6,533 bases of DNA, from positions 1 through 6,533 of the forward strand of contig CAMXTM010000119.1 in NCBI GenBank assembly GCA_947246775.1, written 5' to 3'. Below the pieces are notes generated by a model that was not told the DNA's origin, ran no database searches, and saw only the letters and a program-made list of their open reading frames with translations. Shown piece after piece: positions 1 to 5,527 of the stretch (positions within the stretch are counted from its first letter, which is position 1; each line of letters opens with the position of its first letter). The position numbers and the translations under genes were made by a program. This DNA comes from an uncultured Clostridium sp. (GTDB lineage: Bacteria > Bacillota > Clostridia > Lachnospirales > Anaerotignaceae).

Positions 1-28
1 CAGAAAGTATGGGAATGATTGATTAAAG

Positions 29-37
29 TGGTATAAA
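29..37 (+). promoter_or_regulatory. Possible extended -10 promoter for the transposase operon
   Basis: TGGTATAAA matches the TGnTATAAT extended -10 pattern. No good -35 box is visible at the right distance. A start near base 44 would place the 43-80 hairpin at the very 5' end of the transposase mRNA. Another A+T-rich stretch (TATAAATAAT, 95-104) could serve as a -10 box instead, but it too lacks a convincing -35. The main early promoter may lie left of the window. Confidence 0.25.
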
Positions 38-42
38 AAACA

Positions 43-80
43 GTGGCTGGTAGGAAAAAGAATTATTTCCTATCAGCCAC
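43..80 (-). terminator. Long hairpin with a T-tract on the minus strand
   Basis: GTGGCTGGTAGGAAA (43-57) pairs with TTTCCTATCAGCCAC (66-80): 15 pairs, with one G-T wobble, around an 8-base loop. On the + strand the hairpin is followed by ATTAAAAAAT, so it is not an intrinsic terminator in that direction. Read leftward it is followed by TGTTTTTT, the classic terminator tail. It would stop transcripts running left from the transposase side, or act as a 5'-UTR stabiliser if the promoter lies upstream. No minus-strand gene is visible here that would need it. Confidence 0.5.
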
Positions 81-159
81 ATTAAAAAATATCGTATAAA
101 TAATATACCACAATTAACAGGCTTTGAAAAGAGAAATTTTTAAAAAGGTGGTAAAAAAT

Positions 160-2157
160 ATGAAAGAAACTTATTTAACAGTAAAACAACTTGCAGAAGT
201 AAAAGGCTGCACAGAAAGATATATTAGAAATTGTATTACAAAAGAAAAAATTGAAGCAATACAAAAAACAGGTTTATCTACAGGACAAGGTGGAATGGAA
301 TATAGGATACCACTTTCAAAACTAGATGAGAAAATACAAGTAAAATACAAAAGATATTTGAAAAAGCTACAAAAAGAAGTAGAAAAACAGACACAAGAGC
401 AAAAAATAGAAGAAAATCCAGAAACCAAAACAATCGCAGAATTAACAGAAAAAGAAAAGGCAAATGCTTTATTTTGGCGGAAATTGCTGGAGGATTGGCA
501 AAGATATAGAGGAAAAGAAGCCGATAATGAAAAAGCTGATAAAGAATTTATTAAAATAATGAATATACAAAATGAAGATTTGCATTTAAGCAGGCGGACA
601 CTATATAGAAAGCGAAATACATATATTATGGAAGGTGAAGCGGCACTTGCAGATGGACGTGGAAAACACAGCAATCACAGCTACAAAATGACAAGGGAAA
701 TATTTGACGTATTTGAATACTATTATTTAAACGAGAACAAGCCCAGCATCAAGCAGTGTATGAGAGAAACAACGTTATATTTTGAGGGGCAGAATATAGA
801 AATGCCTTGTTACAGCACATTTAAAAGAAGTGTGGATAAAATACCAATTGCGGTAAAAATGTATTTTAGAGAAAAAGAAAAGGTGTTTATAGACAAATGT
901 GCGCCTTATATCAAAAGAATGTATGATGATTTAGAAAGCAATGATATTTGGGTAGCAGACAATCATACCTTTGATGTGATGGTAGAAAGAGATGGCAAAC
1001 CAGTAAGAGTATATTTGATAGCATTTATGGACGTAAGAAGCAGGAAAATGATGGGTTGGTGCGTGACAGATGCACCAAGTTCTGACGCAACTATATACGC
1101 ACTAAAAAAAGGTTACGAAAAATTTGGTGTGCCAAAAAGTATCTATACTGATAATGGGCGAGAATTTTTATTCCATGATTTAGGCGGAAATGGTTTTAGA
1201 AAAAAGAAAAAAGAGGGGGAAGCATTAAAATTACCCTCTATACTGGACGATTTGGGAATAGAGTTTCGGACAGCATTGCCAAGAAATGCAAGGGGAAAAG
1301 GGATAGAAAGGGCATTTTGTACTGTAAAAGAGCATTTTAGTAAGCTATTTGAAAGCTATACAGGTGGTACGATATTAGAGCGTCCAGACAGGCTAAAAAA
1401 GATAGTAAAGAGCAAAAAAGGGTTGCCTAACATAGAAGAATTTATAGAATTTGTAGATATTTACATAGAGGGTTGGTACAACAAACAACCTCATGAAGGC
1501 ACAGGAATGAAGGGAAAATGTCCCGATGAAGTATTTGCAGAAAATATGATAAGGCAAAGAGTATTACCAAAAGAAAAGGCAGATTTGATGTTTATGCGAT
1601 ATGCAAAGAGTAACACAGGTATGCTAAAAGTAGGCAAAAATGGAATCACGCTAACATTTTATGGAAAGCAACTGCAATATTGGAATGAGGCATTATGGAA
1701 AAGCCATTTTGGAGAAAATGTGTATGTAAGATACAACCCAGAGGATTTAAACAGTATTAGAATCTATGATGAACAAGAAAGATTTTTGTGTATTGCAGAA
1801 CTGAAAGAAGAATTGAGTTATAGAGCAAGCAAACAAGAAGTGAAAAAACAACAGCAACAAAATAGAAATGCTGTCAAAGCAATTGCAACTAATCAAGCAA
1901 AAAAAGAAATACAAGAGAAAGATGCACTTTCTTTATTGTTACAAAAAGCAATAAAAGAAGAAAGTGTAGATAGTGCAATAACACCAAAGATTATAGAACC
2001 AGTACAGAGTAAAGAAAAGAGCATAAAAGAAAATCAAGCAGGAGAAGTGATTGCATTACCAAAGGCAGTAGGTGGAGAGGGACTTGACTGGGCTAAGGGA
2101 ATTGAGCGGTTAAAAAAATGGAAAGAAGCAAAAGAGGTAAAAAATTATTATTTTTAA
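160..2157 (+). CDS. A: Mu-type transposase (MuA-like DDE recombinase), 665 aa
   Basis: It catalyses strand nicking and strand transfer at the phage ends, for integration and for replicative transposition. The start is ATG 160, with AAGGTGG (145-151) 8 bases upstream; a TTG at 124 is in frame but has no ribosome site. Domains in order: an excisionase/Mu-type winged HTH (about residues 5-55); a Lys/Glu-rich linker; a second HTH-like segment (about 138-167, around LSRRTLYRKR); an RNase H-fold core with D267 (VADNHTF), D331 (YTDNGREF) and E383 (GKGIERAF); a Mu-transposase C-terminal beta-barrel (about 486-548); and a charged Gln-rich tail to residue 665. The acidic triad falls close to the known MuA positions (D269, D336, E392), and the length matches MuA (663 aa). 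In MuA the C-terminal tail contacts MuB and ClpX; the same job here is inference. The ATPase gene follows, as in Mu. Confidence 0.95.
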   Translation: MKETYLTVKQLAEVKGCTERYIRNCITKEKIEAIQKTGLSTGQGGMEYRIPLSKLDEKIQVKYKRYLKKLQKEVEKQTQEQKIEENPETKTIAELTEKEKANALFWRKLLEDWQRYRGKEADNEKADKEFIKIMNIQNEDLHLSRRTLYRKRNTYIMEGEAALADGRGKHSNHSYKMTREIFDVFEYYYLNENKPSIKQCMRETTLYFEGQNIEMPCYSTFKRSVDKIPIAVKMYFREKEKVFIDKCAPYIKRMYDDLESNDIWVADNHTFDVMVERDGKPVRVYLIAFMDVRSRKMMGWCVTDAPSSDATIYALKKGYEKFGVPKSIYTDNGREFLFHDLGGNGFRKKKKEGEALKLPSILDDLGIEFRTALPRNARGKGIERAFCTVKEHFSKLFESYTGGTILERPDRLKKIVKSKKGLPNIEEFIEFVDIYIEGWYNKQPHEGTGMKGKCPDEVFAENMIRQRVLPKEKADLMFMRYAKSNTGMLKVGKNGITLTFYGKQLQYWNEALWKSHFGENVYVRYNPEDLNSIRIYDEQERFLCIAELKEELSYRASKQEVKKQQQQNRNAVKAIATNQAKKEIQEKDALSLLLQKAIKEESVDSAITPKIIEPVQSKEKSIKENQAGEVIALPKAVGGEGLDWAKGIERLKKWKEAKEVKNYYF

Positions 2158-2168
2158 ATAAGGAACTT

Positions 2169-2191
2169 TTTTTCATACTTCGTATGAAAAA
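2169..2191. other. Short perfect hairpin after the transposase stop
   Basis: TTTTTCATAC (2169-2178), loop TTC, GTATGAAAAA (2182-2191): ten perfect pairs starting 11 bases after the transposase stop codon. A purine-rich stretch, not a T-tract, follows on the + strand, so intrinsic termination is unlikely. It may protect the 3' end of the transposase message, or belong with the larger palindrome that starts two bases later. Confidence 0.6.
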
Positions 2192-2193
2192 CC

Positions 2194-2274
2194 GCAAATA
2201 ACTTTGCTATTCGATTTCTCCTGCGTTACGTTGTAACGCTGGGTCGAAATCTCATAAACACCAAAGTTATTTGC
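2194..2274. repeat. 81-base nested palindrome between A and B
   Basis: Three nested stems share one axis. The outer arms are GCAAATAACTTTG (2194-2206) and its exact reverse complement at 2262-2274. The middle arms are GATTTC (2213-2218) and GAAATC (2246-2251). The inner stem is GCGTTAC-GTT-GTAACGC (2223-2239), extended by two C-G pairs past a T-T mismatch. By my count it is about 40% G+C, richer than the flanking DNA. It could be a MITE or REP-like insertion, a structured RNA separating A from B expression, or a DNA site acting in transposition. No flanking target duplication is evident and no protein is encoded. Confidence 0.75.
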
Positions 2275-2346
2275 TAAGGCGTTTAAAAGGACTTTAAAAA
2301 CGTTTTAACCATTTTAAAAAATAAAACAGTTAGGAGCTGGTTAAGT

Positions 2347-3246
2347 ATGATAAATCAAGAACAAGCAATACAAAAGCTATTAACCTATAGAGAGACAACA
2401 GGAAAAACACAATCAGAGATAGCAAAAGAATTAGATATTTCTGACCCACAATTAAGTCAATTTTTGAATGGAATCTATAAAGCGCCTCATATCATTATAC
2501 CAAAAATAGAACGATTTTTTGAGTTAAAAGAAAAGAAAGAAACTGCACCAGAAGCACCAGAATATAAAGAAACAAGCATTAGCAGTAAAGTATATAAACT
2601 GATAGAATATTGCCATATACAGGGAAAAATAGCAGTTGCTTATGGAGATGCAGGAGTAGGGAAAACAATGGCAATCAAAGAATATGCCAAAAAACATCCA
2701 GATGGAGCAATTGTCATTACAGTGTCCCCTTGTTTTGCCAGTATTACAGGGGTAAATGATTTGATAGCGGAACAGTTAAGAATAAGAGAAAAAGTAGCAA
2801 GGAAAATATACAGTGAAGCGGTAGCAAAACTAAGAGGAAGTAACAAGGTGTTGATAATAGATGAAGCACAACATTTAACAGTAAGAGTGATTAACCATTT
2901 AAGATGTATGAGTGATGAAAGTGGGAGTGGCGTTGCTTTTATAGGAAATGATGAAATTTATTTAAAAATGAGAGGGAGTGGACAAGCCTCTTATGCACAA
3001 CTTTACAGTAGAATTGCATATAAAGAACATATTACAACAAATAGCATTACAGAAAAAGATATTAGCTTACTTTTTGAAGAAAATCACTTAGACAAAGAGG
3101 TACTTGCATTACTACTTGCTATTAGCAGGACAAATTATGGTATTAGAGGGGCGGTGAATGTGTTTGTAAATACAGCAGCGGTATTTGAGCAAATAACTAG
3201 GAAAAACATTGCTGCTATGGCAATAGAGATGAACATTAGACCTTAA
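2347..3246 (+). CDS. B: MuB-type AAA+ ATPase, target-selection protein, 299 aa
   Basis: By family knowledge it binds target DNA as an ATP-dependent filament, delivers it to the transposase and stimulates strand transfer. The start is ATG 2347, with AGGAG at 2332-2336. Visible parts: an N-terminal HTH of the MuB/Cro type (about residues 19-45, TQSEIAKELDISDPQLSQFL); a linker rich in Lys, Glu and Pro; Walker A GDAGVGKT (100-107); Walker B VLIIDEAQ (168-175, D172 and E173); a sensor-1-like IGN (199-201); a likely arginine finger R222 in YSRIAYK; and a small helical C-terminal domain. Mu B is 312 aa, so this is full length. It follows the transposase gene, as in Mu, but after a 189-base structured gap rather than close behind. 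A DnaC/TniB/IstB-like ATPase is the alternative label; the neighbour and the N-terminal HTH favour MuB. Confidence 0.93.
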   Translation: MINQEQAIQKLLTYRETTGKTQSEIAKELDISDPQLSQFLNGIYKAPHIIIPKIERFFELKEKKETAPEAPEYKETSISSKVYKLIEYCHIQGKIAVAYGDAGVGKTMAIKEYAKKHPDGAIVITVSPCFASITGVNDLIAEQLRIREKVARKIYSEAVAKLRGSNKVLIIDEAQHLTVRVINHLRCMSDESGSGVAFIGNDEIYLKMRGSGQASYAQLYSRIAYKEHITTNSITEKDISLLFEENHLDKEVLALLLAISRTNYGIRGAVNVFVNTAAVFEQITRKNIAAMAIEMNIRP

Positions 3247-3263
3247 AAAAAGGAGTTAGAGAA

Positions 3264-3452
3264 ATGGGTAGAAAAAAATTAATATGTAATGAAGATTGTT
3301 TTCATTGTATTTACGCTGATTGTATTATGGATACGCTACCAAGTGAAAGAGAAAGATGGCGAATCTATTATCAAAAGCACAAAGAAGAAAAAAAGGCTTA
3401 TGATAGAGCACAGTATCAAAAACGAAAGGAAGAGATGAAAAATGCAAAATGA
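3264..3452 (+). CDS. Small Cys-rich phage protein, possibly zinc-binding, 62 aa
   Basis: ATG 3264 has AGGAG (3251-3255) 8 bases upstream, and the gene starts 17 bases after the ATPase stop, so it is probably co-transcribed. Four cysteines sit near the N-terminus as C8-x3-C12-x2-C15-x4-C20 (CNEDCFHCIYADC), a plausible single zinc site. The rest is a highly charged, mostly basic helix with repeated Lys, Glu, Arg and Tyr. Small proteins with a C-x3-C-F-H-C-x-Y-x-D-C start are familiar from Firmicute phages and prophages as hypotheticals; I know of no assigned function. DNA or RNA binding is a guess from the charge. The last 11 bases overlap the next gene. Confidence 0.7.
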   Translation: MGRKKLICNEDCFHCIYADCIMDTLPSERERWRIYYQKHKEEKKAYDRAQYQKRKEEMKNAK

Positions 3453-3690
3453 ACTATTGATTGCATTTATGGTAGGATGGGCAGGAGCCATTGGTTTTAG
3501 TATGATTGGTGGTTTTATATTATTTGTTTATTTAGAATTAGAAAAGATAAAAGTAAAAAAGCTAGAGTTACAAAAAATTATATATACAACAAAATGGAAA
3601 CTAAAAGAGTTAGAAAATGAAGATAAAAAAGAAATGGAAAAGTTAGAAAAAATAGGAGAGAAACTAAAGGAAAAAAGAGAAAAGATATGA
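3442..3690 (+). CDS. Small membrane protein with charged helical tail, 82 aa
   Basis: Not recognised as a named family. A hydrophobic segment (about residues 5-30, rich in Ile, Phe, Gly and Ala) should form one membrane helix. It is followed by a long Lys/Glu tail (about 31-82) with heptad-like Leu/Ile spacing that suggests a coiled coil. The tail would lie in the cytoplasm if the positive-inside rule holds. The start is ATG 3442, with AAAGGAAGAG (3425-3434) upstream; it overlaps the previous gene by 11 bases and ends in an ATGA overlap with the next, so translation is coupled. Its place in the early operon fits an accessory role, for example in host takeover or superinfection control, but that is inference. 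It does not look like a holin from its single-helix layout and early position. Confidence 0.6.
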   Translation: MQNELLIAFMVGWAGAIGFSMIGGFILFVYLELEKIKVKKLELQKIIYTTKWKLKELENEDKKEMEKLEKIGEKLKEKREKI

Positions 3691-4067
3691 TAGAAAAAAT
3701 AACAGAGAAACAAAGAAAGTTATTATTTGTATTAGCAAAGCAAAGAGGAATGGACAGCGAATTATTACATAATTACATAGAGGTGGAAACAGGAAAACAA
3801 AGTATTACAGAGCTAACAAAAGAGGAAGCAAAGCGATTACTAAATGGATTGCAGGAGAAAAAACAGACAGGAAAGGGACGTATTACAGAAAAGCAATTAA
3901 ACTATATTAAAGGATTGATTCAAAATTTAGGCTGGGAAGAAAAAGCATTAAATCAATTTATAGAAAAACAATATGGTATTTCCAATGTAAATTGGTTAAG
4001 TAGTAAAGAGGCAGCAAAATTGATTGAGGGATTAAAAAGTATATGGGAAAAAGATAAAAGAGGGTAA
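3687..4067 (+). CDS. gemA: GemA/DUF1018-like protein with two tandem repeats, 126 aa
   Basis: It resembles the Mu Gp16/GemA (DUF1018) family, whose members sit just before mor in Mu-like phages; in Mu, GemA is reported to affect host gene expression and DNA relaxation. The protein is two copies of one unit: residues 5-55 and 66-116 both begin I-T-E-K-Q, continue with a helix, then a Tyr or Phe near an Ile, a Gly, a Leu-Thr/Ser-x-x-E-A-x-x-Leu/Ile helix, and end Gly-Leu. A basic linker (57-65) joins them. ATG 3687 overlaps the previous TGA by 4 bases. Its TAA lies in the loop of the terminator that closes the operon. The family call rests on the repeat pattern and gene order; the same two-repeat module also occurs as a tail on some phage recombination proteins. 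Confidence 0.7.
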   Translation: MIEKITEKQRKLLFVLAKQRGMDSELLHNYIEVETGKQSITELTKEEAKRLLNGLQEKKQTGKGRITEKQLNYIKGLIQNLGWEEKALNQFIEKQYGISNVNWLSSKEAAKLIEGLKSIWEKDKRG

Positions 4068-4081
4068 AAGCCCTCTTTTTT
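4056..4081 (+). terminator. Intrinsic terminator ending the early operon
   Basis: AAAAGAGGG (4056-4064) pairs with CCCTCTTTT (4071-4079) around a 6-base loop, followed by a run of T (4076-4081). The stop codon of the GemA-like gene (4065-4067) lies in the loop, so termination is coupled to the end of translation. The A-run on the left arm gives a T-tract on the other strand too, so it may work both ways. It separates the transposition operon from mor. Confidence 0.85.
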
Positions 4082-4134
4082 GATTACATATCTTATTTTG
4101 AAGTAAAAAAGAGGAAGCGTTTTTGTATTTTTTA

Positions 4135-4180
4135 TTTTTGGATATATAGTATCATGATATAATATTATAAAAAATAATAT
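4135..4180 (+). promoter_or_regulatory. Extended -10 promoter for mor, with two dyads
   Basis: TGATATAAT (4155-4163) is a perfect TGnTATAAT extended -10 motif. At a 17-base spacing the -35 position reads TTTTTG (4135-4140), which is weak; TTGGAT (4138-4143) is better but only 14 bases away. Transcription should start near 4170. Two dyads overlap: the perfect 10-mer TATCATGATA (4150-4159) over the -10 box, and ATATTAT-N5-ATAATAT (4162-4180) over the start site. Either could be an operator for a phage repressor. The promoter is well supported; the operators are inference. Confidence 0.65.
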
Positions 4181-4199
4181 GTTATTAGGAGGGGAGAGC

Positions 4200-4457
4200 A
4201 TGGAAAAGAGAAAAAAAGAAGGTTTAAAACAAAGACATAAAGAGTATGCAGAATTGATAGGAATAGAAAATTTAATATTATTATCCCGTGTATTTGGAGG
4301 AACAAGCATATATATACCAAAAGAAGAAGAACTTTTAAAGGGCTTAAAATATGACAAAATAGCAGAAGAATTTACAGAAAAAAATGCAAAAGAGCTAGCT
4401 AGAAAATATCATTTATCCGAAAGGACAATTTATAGAATTGCTGAAAAGAACAAATAA
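4200..4457 (+). CDS. mor: Mor-family middle/late transcription activator, 85 aa
   Basis: Mor-family proteins bind as dimers beside phage promoters and recruit host RNA polymerase to switch from early to later genes. The family signature is clear: ELIGIENLILLSRVFGG (about 18-34), the strand IYIP (37-40), and a C-terminal HTH (about 62-83, KNAKELARKYHLSERTIYRI). The start is ATG 4200 with AGGAGGGG (4187-4194) 5 bases upstream; an in-frame ATG at 4179 would put the ribosome site inside the gene. At 85 aa it is shorter than Mu Mor (129 aa), mainly lacking N-terminal length. It has its own promoter and sits directly before a repeat array plus promoter, its most likely target. No separate C gene lies between it and the packaging genes in this window. 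Confidence 0.9.
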   Translation: MEKRKKEGLKQRHKEYAELIGIENLILLSRVFGGTSIYIPKEEELLKGLKYDKIAEEFTEKNAKELARKYHLSERTIYRIAEKNK

Positions 4458-4482
4458 AATAGTATTTGTGACAGAAATCTAA

Positions 4483-4532
4483 GACATTGTCAGTTGACAT
4501 TGTCAGCTGTCATTGTCATGTTGACTTGTCAG
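4483..4532. repeat. Four 13-bp-period operator repeats upstream of the packaging operon
   Basis: TTGTCA occurs at 4487, 4500, 4513 and 4526, exactly 13 bases apart each time. Units 1 and 2 share GACATTGTCAG with two more flanking bases. GACATTGTC is itself a perfect 9-base palindrome (GACA-T-TGTC). Unit 3 reads GTCATTGTCAT and unit 4 GACTTGTCAG, again a dyad (GAC-TT-GTC). The array lies 25 bases after the mor stop and runs into the -35 box of the next promoter. This is how activator or repressor sites are usually placed, with Mor the first candidate ligand. Repeats are seen directly; the ligand is inference. Confidence 0.8.
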
Positions 4533-4549
4533 AAAAAACATATTATAGT
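4521..4549 (+). promoter_or_regulatory. Sigma-A-type promoter for the packaging operon
   Basis: TTGACT (4521-4526) and TATAGT (4544-4549) are separated by an ideal 17 bases. Transcription would begin near 4556, about 30 bases before the DUF3486 reading frame. The -35 box is embedded in the fourth 13-base repeat, so a protein on that array would touch polymerase directly. Because the -35 box is good, the promoter may fire alone and be repressed by the array, rather than needing activation as Mu Pm does. Confidence 0.65.
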
Positions 4550-4567
4550 GAAAACAGATAAAAGCAA

Positions 4568-4579
4568 AAGGAAGGGGGA
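4568..4579 (+). promoter_or_regulatory. Strong ribosome site in front of a non-ATG codon
   Basis: AAGGAAGGGGGA is a purine-rich ribosome site placed 7 bases before ATC 4587, exactly where family alignment would put the DUF3486 start. No ATG, GTG or TTG in that frame lies within reach. The nearest are GTG 4548 (inside the -10 box, so not in the mRNA) and TTG 4494 (inside the repeat array). This site fixes 4587 as the intended start. Confidence 0.6.
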
Positions 4580-4586
4580 AGAAAGA

Positions 4587-5138
4587 ATCAAAAACAGAAG
4601 TCATGGAAAAGTAGATAAACTGCCAGAAATGATAAGAAAAGAAGTAGAAAACAGACTTCTTGAGGGGTATACTTATGAAGAAATTGCAAGCTATTTAAAA
4701 GAGATGGGACATACTATATCTAAAACAAGCATACACAGATACGGAAAACCTTTTTTGTAAAAGTTTGAAAGTGTAAGATTAGCAAAAGAATATGCCCAGC
4801 TTTTAGCAGAAGACAATACAGAAAGACCTACAACAGAACTGCATGAGGCAAACAATGCACTGATTAGCCAAATGATTATGGAAGTGCTTATTAATAAAAA
4901 TATGAAAGAAAAAGATAAAATAGAGGTAGCACGTTCTATTGCGACATTACAAAGAGCACAAGTACAGAATGAAAGACTAAAGCTCCATGCAAGAAAAGAA
5001 GCGGGAGCAGTACATACTGCATTAAAGAAATTAAAACAGCAGGTATATGAGGAAATTGGTAAAAATCATCCAGAAGTAGCAAAAGAAATTATTAAAATAG
5101 CAGATGATATTGAAAAACAAGCAGAAAAAAATAAATAA
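4587..5138 (+). pseudogene. DUF3486 (Mu gp27-like) small-terminase-type gene with an in-frame TAA
   Basis: In Mu-like phages this family (gp27, DUF3486) precedes the large terminase and is thought to be the DNA-recognition partner in packaging. One frame runs 4587-5138. Codons 1-57 give the N-terminal part (HGKVDKLPEMIRKEVENRLL, then GYTYEEIASYLKE and an HTH with ISKTSIHRYGK). Codon 58 is TAA (4758-4760). Translation in the same frame then resumes with KFESVRLAKEYAQ, continues through IEVARSIATLQRAQVQNERL and ends in a charged helix. Read through, it is about 183 aa, the usual family length, so one base change (for example GAA, AAA or CAA to TAA) explains the stop. The first codon is ATC rather than ATG, after a strong ribosome site. 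The next in-frame ATG (4872) lacks a ribosome site, so re-initiation is unlikely. Options: a dead gene in a decaying prophage, a sequence error, or readthrough. Confidence 0.8.
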
Positions 5139-5223
5139 AAAGGAATAGAAAGACGATAATGTCTTATGTCAGTAGCCTTTTTGCGTCCAAAAATAATCCG
5201 ACAAAAAAGGGAAGTGATAAAAA
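5139..5223. other. Intergenic hairpin region before the HTH gene
   Basis: No gene is visible. AAAAAGG (5137-5143) pairs with CCTTTTT (5176-5182), and inside it AAGAC (5150-5154) pairs with GTCTT (5161-5165). The outer right arm is T-rich, so this may be a weak terminator or attenuator between the small-terminase gene and the rest of the packaging operon. TTATGTCAG (5164-5172) echoes the TGTCAG core of the 13-base repeats but only once, which is weak evidence for a site. Confidence 0.35.
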
Positions 5224-5517
5224 ATGTTATGGCAGGAACGAGCGAAGGCTCTTTTTTTTATGGAGAAAAAAAGTATTAAAGAAATTAGTCGAATCATTTC
5301 AAAAAGTGAAAAAACAATACAAAATTATTTTAAGAAATTACCAGAATACAAAAAAGAGAAAGAAAAAAGGAAACGTGCAAACAGGCAAAAGCGAAAAGAA
5401 TATCAAAAACAATGGGACAAAGAAAACAGAGAAGACCGATACCATTGCATCAATGGAGAAAGTTTAAAAAGGGAACATGATGTAGCAGCTAGGATATTGA
5501 GTGCAGAAAGATATTAA
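5224..5517 (+). CDS. Sigma-region-4-like HTH protein, 97 aa
   Basis: The N-terminal half reads WQERAKALFFMEKKSIKEIS then RIISKSEKTIQNYFKKLPEY, a helix-turn-helix of the sigma-70 region 4 or resolvase type (about residues 3-42). A very basic Lys/Arg/Glu helix follows (43-70), then a conserved-looking tail (MKREHD-like LKREHDVAARILS, 81-93). Such proteins are common in clostridial prophages near the terminase and are often annotated as sigma-factor-like HTH proteins; whether they regulate late genes or help packaging is unknown to me. The start is ATG 5224, with AAGGGA (5207-5212) 11 bases upstream. A run of eight T (5252-5259) lies within the gene, but the frame stays consistent across it. The stop codon overlaps the ribosome site of the terminase gene. 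Confidence 0.75.
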   Translation: MLWQERAKALFFMEKKSIKEISRIISKSEKTIQNYFKKLPEYKKEKEKRKRANRQKRKEYQKQWDKENREDRYHCINGESLKREHDVAARILSAERY

Positions 5518-5527
5518 AGGTGTTAGC

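Larger units (their letters stand above)
28..111. repeat. 8-bp inverted repeat flanking the leader hairpin
   Basis: GTGGTATA at 28-35 is the exact reverse complement of TATACCAC at 104-111. The pair encloses the 43-80 hairpin. A second small dyad, GTATA-N5-TATAC (94-108), overlaps the right copy. The arms could be binding sites for a phage repressor or Ner-like protein controlling the transposase operon, or they could be chance in A+T-rich DNA. The window holds no gene for such a regulator; it would lie to the left. The repeat is seen directly; the role is inference. Confidence 0.4.

Noticed and set aside
1..26. 3' end of an upstream gene
   Set aside because: All three + frames close within the first 26 bases, so any upstream gene leaves at most eight codons here and cannot be identified.
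171..674. Minus-strand open frame opposite the transposase start
   Set aside because: It is a shadow of the A-rich coding strand: Phe/Ser/Leu-rich protein without domain logic, no ribosome site, and full overlap with a well-supported gene.
2169..2191. Intrinsic terminator after the transposase
   Set aside because: The hairpin is A+T-rich and followed on the + strand by AACCGCAAAT rather than a T-tract.
3953..4357. Minus-strand open frame across the gemA-mor junction
   Set aside because: It overlaps the terminator, the mor promoter and two good + strand genes, and its product is a low-complexity Phe/Ile/Asn/Ser-rich translation.
4483..4532. CRISPR array
   Set aside because: The units are 13 bases with no spacers, far shorter than CRISPR repeats, and they adjoin a promoter.
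4494..4586. TTG 4494 or GTG 4548 as the start of the DUF3486 gene
   Set aside because: TTG 4494 lies in the operator repeats and GTG 4548 in the -10 box, so neither would be in mRNA from the predicted promoter. Neither has a ribosome site.
4758..4760. TAA read as an amino acid through an altered genetic code
   Set aside because: The transposase, the ATPase, the GemA-like gene, mor, the HTH gene and the end of this gene all stop at TAA with sensible protein lengths.
4749..4766. Programmed frameshift at the T6 run near the premature stop
   Set aside because: The homologous sequence before and after TAA is in the same frame, so no frame change is needed or helpful.
5159..5467. Alternative + frame overlapping the HTH gene
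   Set aside because: It gives a Lys-rich protein with no domain and poor initiation context, while the other frame carries a recognisable HTH and a proper start.
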